DNA of 64,000 nt from Hermatobates lingyangjiaoensis (Eukaryota; Arthropoda; Insecta; Hemiptera; Hermatobatidae), in the NCBI GenBank assembly GCA_026182355.1, contig JAPFBL010001617.1, positions 4,127,001-4,191,000 of the forward strand, written 5' to 3'. A model generated the notes under the pieces. That model had not been told where the DNA came from, searched no databases, and saw nothing but the letters and a program-made list of their open reading frames with translations. Below, piece by piece: positions 58,989-64,000 of the stretch (position 1 is its first letter; the number at the start of each line of letters is the position of its first letter). A program made the position numbers and the translations under genes.

Positions 58989-59080
58989 CTTTGAATTGAA
59001 ATTGAAATCAGACGGTCCAAACGGACAAATAATTAAAGTTACAGCTAGAGAACACAAGAAAAAGGACGAACACTCACGAA

Positions 59081-59116
59081 TCTCGATTATTTCGGCGTCG
59101 TGCCGTCTTCAGGAGA
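59081..59116 (-). ncRNA. Hammerhead ribozyme candidate, AUAAU type (left arm)
   Basis: Minus strand: stem I TCTC (59116-59113) with GAGA (59084-59081), core CTGAAGA (59112-59106), extra C, stem II GGC-ACGAC-GCC, GAAA, stem III ATAAT (two pairs either side of an A), NUH site AUC. Confidence 0.75.
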
Positions 59117-59218
59117 GTAGAAAGAAAGAAAATAAAATAAAATAAAATAATATAATATAATAATATAATATAATAATTTATTTTATTTATTTATTTATTT
59201 TATTTTCTTTCTTTCTAC

Positions 59219-59254
59219 TCTCCTGAAGACGGCAAGACGCCGAAATAATCGAGA
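59219..59254 (+). ncRNA. Hammerhead ribozyme candidate, AUAAU type (right arm)
   Basis: Stem I TCTC 59219-59222 with GAGA 59251-59254, core CTGAAGA 59223-59229, extra C 59230, stem II GGC 59231-59233 with GCC 59239-59241, GAAA 59242-59245, stem III ATAAT, cut after C59250. Confidence 0.75.
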
Positions 59255-59446
59255 TTCGTGAGTGTTCGTCCTTTTTCTTGTGTTCTCTAGCTGTAACTTT
59301 AATTATATATATATATATATATAAAACATATATAATAATATATATAAATATATATAACAGATTCAATAATATATCGACCGTTTGATAGAATAGGTGTATT
59401 CTCTAATCGGGGTTCGGTCAATTTTCCAGGATAAAAAATCAAACTC

Positions 59447-59490
59447 TCGTTGCCAACGTTTCGGTTTTATTTAAAACCTTTTTCATAGGC
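59447..59490 (-). ncRNA. Hammerhead-like motif with altered core (CUAUGAA)
   Basis: Minus strand: CCTATGAAAAAGG, an AAAACC hairpin partner, then CGAAACGTTGG. It has the stem II plus GAAA plus ACGUU layout of a hammerhead, but the CUGANGA box is CUAUGAA. The same change occurs at 4612-4656, so it was already present in the shared ancestor. Confidence 0.45.
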
Positions 59491-59781
59491 CTACAACCAA
59501 AGGATAATAAGAAATCACATATCAACATCAAACATATACACAATATGAAAATGGATTGTTCCAACTTATGACTATTACAAGCAGAAATATTTCAGAGATA
59601 CATAAAACAATATTACTTAGAGAAGTAAGAATTTTTTAACTAAGAAAATGAAATTTACATTATTTAAAGGAACAACAATGTTAACCGGACAAAACCTTCG
59701 ACTAGACTAATAAGATAACATTACAAATATCCTCAACACTGTTCACTCAAGGGAACTAAATAAATCAAATTTCACTAAAAC

Positions 59782-60393
59782 TCAGCACAACACTCCAGAA
59801 TAAATATTACTTAAATTAGTAATATCACTTCTATGATTAATCGAACTTAGATCCTTTTTAATATATAACATCTCAAGTGTCTTCCTTCTTTGCTCATCTT
59901 TTTCTTTTTCTATTAAAGTTGTATCTTCAAAATCGAACGTGTGACCTTCGTTTATCGCATGACCAGCTAAGGCTGTTGCGTTACTTTTATTTGTTCTTAT
60001 CGAATAATTATGTTGGTATAACCTTTCTTTGAGAAAACGACTAGTTTCACCATAGTAACACTTGTCGCAGTCTTTACATTTGATGGCATAAATGAGGTTA
60101 CTTTGTAACTCCTTCGGTATTTTTTCTTTCAAATTTGGAAATAAAGATTTATTTTTTCTTTTATTATAAAATGCCAGTGTAATTTCAGGTACGTTTCGTT
60201 TGAAAATTTTTCTAATTGATTGTGATAAGCCCTCAACATAAGGAAATTTGAAATACTTCCTATTTATAACTTCCAGTTCAGCATGATCTTCATTTGAATG
60301 TGCTGGTTGCTGTCTTAAATATCTTAACCAATATCGTTCAACTAAGTTCTTCGGATAACAATTTTTCTGTAACAATAATTTCACTCTTTTCTT
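59782..60393 (-). CDS. Penelope-like element GIY-YIG endonuclease domain
   Basis: About 204 residues with no stop. Residues 47-60 (KFPYVEGLSQSIRK) and 61-95 form the linker after RT. The endonuclease shows IY at 98-99 (LIYAIKCKDCDKCYYGETSR) with a Cys cluster CKDCDKC at 103-109, YYG at 110-112, Arg 121 and His 125 (KERLYQH), a His-rich AGHAINEGH at 140-148, and Glu 171 (LEMLYIKKDL). These are the GIY-YIG catalytic positions, with the Cys pattern typical of Penelope-like endonucleases. The Met near the start is internal; the upstream codons read NKKRV and run into the R1 insertion at 60397. It is from a different PLE lineage than the ORF at 32253-32879. Confidence 0.88.
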   Translation of the reverse strand, partial: KKRVKLLLQKNCYPKNLVERYWLRYLRQQPAHSNEDHAELEVINRKYFKFPYVEGLSQSIRKIFKRNVPEITLAFYNKRKNKSLFPNLKEKIPKELQSNLIYAIKCKDCDKCYYGETSRFLKERLYQHNYSIRTNKSNATALAGHAINEGHTFDFEDTTLIEKEKDEQRRKTLEMLYIKKDLSSINHRSDITNLSNIYSGVLC

Positions 60394-60396
60394 ATT

Positions 60397-61212
60397 ACTT
60401 TACTATAAGTAAAGTATAGTGATCGTGAAAAAATTCGATCTCGAGATTTTGACGGAATTACATGTTTTGAGGTCCCAGAAGTCGTTTTATGAAGTTTTTA
60501 CGATGATGTCTGTGTGTGTGTGGGTGGGTGGGTGAGTGTGTTAGCATTGCTTGTTACCACGCTACGGTCCAGAATCTTTGATGGATCAAGTTGATATTTT
60601 ACACAAAAATGGACCCCATAAAGACGAAGATCCCTATTGTTTGGGAAGAATTATGCATGATGGGAAAGTCACTTTTTTTTGCCAAAAACCGTTTTTTAGA
60701 AAACATTTATTTCTCCTAAACTGATAACCCTAGAGTTTTGAAATTTTGAAATTATCTTTGAGGTTACAAATAGAACAAACAAAAAATATATTCAGAATTT
60801 TAAAACAACGGGAAATATTTTTTTTTTAATAAAATGTAATAATTTTGACTTATAATTCAATCTCAAACCTTGTGAGAGCAATACAAGCCATACTATTTGA
60901 CGGATGAAAATGAAACTAAGGCTAAAAAATAGAACATTATGTGGAGAATAAGCTGAGATATTTTTTTCCAAAATTATGTTCGCTAAAGGAGCGTTACAGT
61001 ACGATTTGTGTTTTCAGAAAATGATTTTTTGACGCTTAACGGCTCGTTAAAAAATAATGAAAATTTTACCAAAAATGGAACAAAAAATTAGCAATTGATA
61101 AAAAAAATTATGAAGTTTCAATTACGGGAAAGAGCAATAACGATATAAAAACTGTTTGTTTATCCTCGACTAAGAGATCACCTGCTATACTTGTCGAATT
61201 TTTTATATTTTT
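60397..61212 (+). repeat. R1 repeat, first (partial) copy in PLE
   Basis: ACTTTACTATAAGTAAAGTA to the start of the next copy. It contains CTACGGTCCAGAATCTTTGA and ATTATGCATGATGGGAAAGT, then ends in ATCACCTGCTATACTTGTCG, where a second copy begins. Confidence 0.65.
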
Positions 61213-62457
61213 ACTTTACTATAAGTAAAATATAGTGATCGTGAAAAAATTCGATCTCGAGATTTTGACGGAATTACATGTTTTGAGGTCCCAGAAGTCG
61301 TTTTATGACGTTTTTACGATGATGTCTGTGGGTGGGTGGGTGGGTGGGTGAGTGTGTTAGCATTGCTTGTTACCACGCTACGGTCCAGAATCTTTGATGG
61401 ATTAAGTTGATATTTTACACAAAAATGGGCCTCATAAAGACGAAGATCCCTATTGTTTGGGAAGAATTATGCATGATGGGAAAGTCACTTTTTTTGCCAA
61501 AAACCGTTTTTTTTAAAACATTTATTTCTCCTAAACTGATAACCCTAGAGTTTTAAAATTTTGACATTATCTTTAAGGTTACAAATGGAACAAACGAAAA
61601 ATATATTCAGAATTTTAAAACAGCAGGAAATGTTTTTTTTTCAATAAAATGTACAAATTTTGACTTATAATTCAATCTAAAACCTTGTTTTTGAGCGAAT
61701 CCACTGAGATAAAATTGATATTTATAAAGGAACAATTTAAATTGTTTATGACTTATATGAGATGTAAGATGAATAATATTGTGCAGGAAAATGATAACAC
61801 TCACTCAGAAAAAATTCGTATATATATTATTTGACAAAGGGGAAGGAAAATGATCTTTTTAAATACTAAGAAGCCATAATATTCCCATTATAATAATTCT
61901 GTAAATAACCAAAAATGTAAAAGATAATTCAAAATTAAAATCTTTCGTTTAGAGATTAATATATGTAATTATCGTACTTCTTTAATTATAAATCACCTTA
62001 AAACTACATTTTCTTCGCTGTTTATGATGTTTTTCAGAGAAAATTAGGGTATTTTCCTGTTTTAAATTTGAAAATTTTACTTTAATATTCAATGTAGAAG
62101 GATGTCAAGTAAACGATGTAAGAAATCAACTGGCTATTTGAACAGAGGCCATGTTCTCTTGTAGGAGAATATTTCGTATAAAGAAATGTTCACTTTGGTT
62201 TTTCAAAAATGTTATTACTGCTGTAGTTATACTAATGAAATTATTTGTATCAGCTGTGTGATGTACAAAAATAAGCTTATATATTGATATGTCCTTCAAT
62301 CACTATCTGTACTACCTCAGGAATGAAAGACTAATAATCATATCCCATTTAGATGTTTACATTATGCTTAAATGAGACGTTATGTGTTATATACTCAAGA
62401 AATTTGATATTAAGTTACTTATAGTAAAGTTGAGTGTAGGCCACTCCAGATTTTTTT
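61213..62457 (+). repeat. R1 repeat, second copy in tandem
   Basis: Its first 400 bp are about 95% alike by eye to 60397-60800. It continues to the family's right end GAGTGTAGGCCACTCCAGAT at 62440. The copy boundaries suggest a tandem duplication or one copy inserted in another. Confidence 0.65.
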
Positions 62458-63410
62458 CATTTAGTAAACATGGACTACTTATTTCAATAACTTTTTTAAC
62501 AAAATTTTGGACGCAATTTAATTTTTTGTTTATAGCATGAGAAGAATGGTAGTTCAGGATTCTTCCAGCACTGGTAGGTTTTTTAAACCAATCCGTTAAG
62601 ATATTGCCATTTTCACCTCTTATAACTTTCACATCTAAAAATGGCAGATTTCCATCTTTCTCTACTTCACAAGTGAATTGTAGACGATTATGAAAAGAAT
62701 TAAATATATTTAATACATTCTCTTCTTCTCCCTTTTCAATAATTAAAAACAAATCGTCCACATATAATTTAATACATTTCACCTTCGTACCTAATTTATT
62801 GATACTGTTTTCCAATAATTCAATCATAACTATATTTGCGAGAACTGGTGAAATTGGTGATCCCATTGGTAATCCATATTTTTGTTTATAAATAGTACCA
62901 TCAAAGGTGAAATACCTTGCTTCACATATAATATCTAATATGGAAAGAAAAACCTTCTTTGACATTCCAACATTTGATCTAATTTTATTCCATTGTTTAT
63001 TTACTAAATTAAATGCTAGATTTAAAGGTATGTTAGTAAATAACGACTGAACATCTAGTGAAATCATAATTACTTCATCACTTAGTATTAAGTATTGAAA
63101 TTTACTTTCATACTTAATAATATAACAGTTAAGTATGAATATTATTAATACTTAAATATGAAAATTCATATTTAAGTATTAATTCACATTCATATATTCA
63201 TATATCATATATTCACATTCGACTTAAAAATGAAAATAACTGATACCTATCAACTGTTTGATTTGATAGGGCTTGTTTGAATTCTAATGAATTTTTTACA
63301 TTCAATTCACTCTTGTTAGTAACGTAACTAAGATATTTCTCCATATATTTAGACAGTTCATAAGTTGGACTACCTATGAACGACACGATAGGACGGAGAG
63401 AATAAAACGG
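62458..63410 (-). pseudogene. Penelope-like element reverse transcriptase
   Basis: The open part (63067 to about 62458) encodes the core of a Penelope-type RT. Residues 1-14 give ISLDVQSLFTNIP, the first catalytic Asp motif. Residues 65-80 give GLPMGSPISPVLANIV, the fingers-to-palm motif. Residues 101-109 give LYVDDLFLI, the YVDD catalytic box. Residues 142-147 give PFLDVKV, then W160 and KPTSAGRILNYHSSHA (163-178), the well-known block before the linker. The frame then runs into R1 with wording that is not part of the enzyme (EKNLEWPT...). Upstream, 63240-63400 encodes RPIVSFIGSPTYELSKYMEK and VKNSLEF, the conserved start of the domain. An AT-rich stretch at 63075-63235 breaks the frame, so it is a pseudogene although the catalytic residues survive. 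Confidence 0.88.
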
Positions 63411-63560
63411 TCACCTTAAGCGCATCCGAGGAGGCAGATATCTGGTTTCTAAATGCGCGTTGTAAACCAGGTTTGAATTTAAAAAGATAGGGCTGTTCTG
63501 AATGGTTAGAGATTAGTTTACCTTTGACTATTATTTTTTGATTATTACCTTTTTACTTTT
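63411..63560. other. Flank of the PLE, unassigned
   Basis: GC-richer patch at 63395-63480 (AAGCGCATCCGAGGAGGCAG). It may be 5' PLE sequence, but no domain is seen. Confidence 0.35.
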
Positions 63561-63965
63561 ATCTTAAATTACTATTTATACAACTTTATTCCAATCATCC
63601 TCATCATTATTATTATTTAAGTATTTATTATTTTTCATTGTTTTGTTTCAACTATTTTCCTCTTATTTTCTTCATTAGTATCTTTTAAGTTTTTATTATT
63701 TATATTTCCTAATTTTCTCCATTTTCACTTTCTATTTCTTAGCTTATTCTTAGTTAATTTTTCTTACCTCACTTGAACCGGGCACGCGTGTGACAACACT
63801 GTTGGTCTCCAACCGTCGCTTCACAAGTGCGCTTGGTGTCCCTATCTCAACTCTCCTGATGACGGTTCAACCGAAAATAGGAGACAGTAAGTGTGTTTTT
63901 TCCTTAGTTCTGTATTTGTGATTCACAGTGAAACGTTTGTTGTCATTTTGGAGTGTTTTCCTGTT
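63560..63965 (+). mobile_element. PLE terminal unit, AAUU-related hammerhead
   Basis: A T-rich stretch, then GGGCACGCGTGTGACAACAC, GTTGGTCTCCAACCGTCGCT, then the hammerhead-like motif and an outer tail up to (TA)n at 63971. The inverse copy is at 55135-55620. Confidence 0.6.
63852..63884 (+). ncRNA. Hammerhead-like motif, slightly degraded
   Basis: Core CTGATGA 63856-63862, extra C, stem II GGT-TCA-ACC 63864-63872, GAAA 63873-63876. Stem I TCTC 63852-63855 pairs with GAGA 63881-63884. Stem III is reduced and one extra G lies before stem I, so one base seems to have shifted. Confidence 0.55.
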
Positions 63966-63970
63966 TACAA

Positions 63971-64000
63971 TATATATATCAATGATCAAACCACAATAAA
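63971..64000. mobile_element. Start of another AGAUCU-type foldback unit, cut by window end
   Basis: ATATATATCAATGATCAAAC and CACAATAA match the left end of the unit at 52206. Confidence 0.7.

Larger units (their letters stand above)
59000..59322. mobile_element. Foldback PLE unit with two intact hammerheads (AUAAU type)
   Basis: Arms 59031-59149 and 59186-59304 are inverted copies around an AATAT-rich centre, bounded by (TA)n at 59305-59322. The outer motif GACGGTCCAAACGGACA resembles that of the AAUU-type units. There is no protein coding. Confidence 0.85.
59355..63410 (-). mobile_element. Penelope-like element with RT and GIY-YIG domains, interrupted by R1
   Basis: The minus strand runs from RT (about 63400-62458) into the endonuclease (60393-59782) and a 3' region ending with a hammerhead-like hairpin at 59447-59490. 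R1 copies at 60397-62457 split the frame between RT and endonuclease; removing them leaves the frame compatible. An AT-rich stretch at 63075-63235 interrupts the RT. The 220-bp copy at 4522-4741 is a deletion derivative. Confidence 0.85.
51492..64000 (+). other. Large transposon-filled intron of the reductase gene (partial)
   Basis: From the donor at 51492 to the window end no further reductase exon could be recognised. The region holds foldback Penelope-like units at 52.2-53.6, 55.1, 58.2, 59.0 and 63.8 kb, a complete hAT element at 55907-58637, and a PLE with RT and endonuclease domains at about 59.35-63.4 kb. The claim that it is one intron is an inference from the absence of the next exon. 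A misassembly or a gene break is the alternative. Confidence 0.6.

Noticed and set aside
5246..59322. CRISPR-like arrays of palindromes
   Set aside because: The palindromes are single foldback units of different families with no regular repeat-spacer spacing, in a eukaryotic genome.

Overview
This is an AT-rich, intron-bearing eukaryotic window dominated by transposable elements. The only host gene I can support is the 5' end of an NADPH-cytochrome P450 reductase gene: two coding exons at 51067-51226 and 51296-51491 on the + strand. Its N-terminal anchor, its flavodoxin-type FMN loop and its 69-bp phase-consistent intron point to a metazoan, and the wording of the protein is closest to arthropod reductases as I know them. 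I infer an arthropod, possibly an insect, but cannot name the species. No ribosomal RNA gene, true tRNA gene or bacterial-type operon was seen.

Layout. 1-5.9 kb: a Penelope-like element (PLE) endonuclease remnant, bland AT-rich DNA, then a cluster of short foldback PLE units. 9-16.6 kb: fragments of an abundant non-autonomous repeat (called R1 here), two foldback PLE units (11.2-11.6 and 12.0-12.8 kb), a Helitron 3' end (14.1-14.8 kb) and a degraded PLE cluster (16.4 kb). 19-29.2 kb: microsatellites, R1 copies, a Helitron (22.5-23.7 kb), two SINE-like units and a 43-bp tandem array. 30.3-31.8 kb: a minisatellite. 31.9-33.2 kb: a bounded PLE with a GIY-YIG endonuclease ORF. 33.9-46 kb: hAT, non-LTR, SINE and Helitron pieces, including two abutting Helitrons. 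46.9-50.3 kb: R1 and a SINE. 51-64 kb: the reductase exons and then an intron at least 12.5 kb long, loaded with foldback PLE units, a 2,731-bp hAT element with exact 8-bp target duplications, and a PLE with reverse transcriptase and GIY-YIG domains.

The most interesting signal is a set of small self-cleaving RNA motifs. At the inner face of nearly every foldback PLE unit lies a hammerhead-ribozyme core (CUGANGA, a short hairpin, GAAA, then a self-complementary stem III and a NUH cleavage site). There are at least five sequence-distinct families, several with matching stem I strands, and most have stem III sequences that are perfect or near palindromes (ACGCGU, AGAUCU, AGGCCU, AAUU, AUAU), as expected for ribozymes acting as dimers. 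Hammerheads in Penelope-like elements are known in general. The number of families in one window, the head-to-head foldback layout, a constant extra nucleotide before stem II, and paired intact and mutated arms are worth a closer look.

The remaining elements (hAT, Helitron, SINE, R1) are mostly broken and nested in each other, so the order of insertion can be read in several places.
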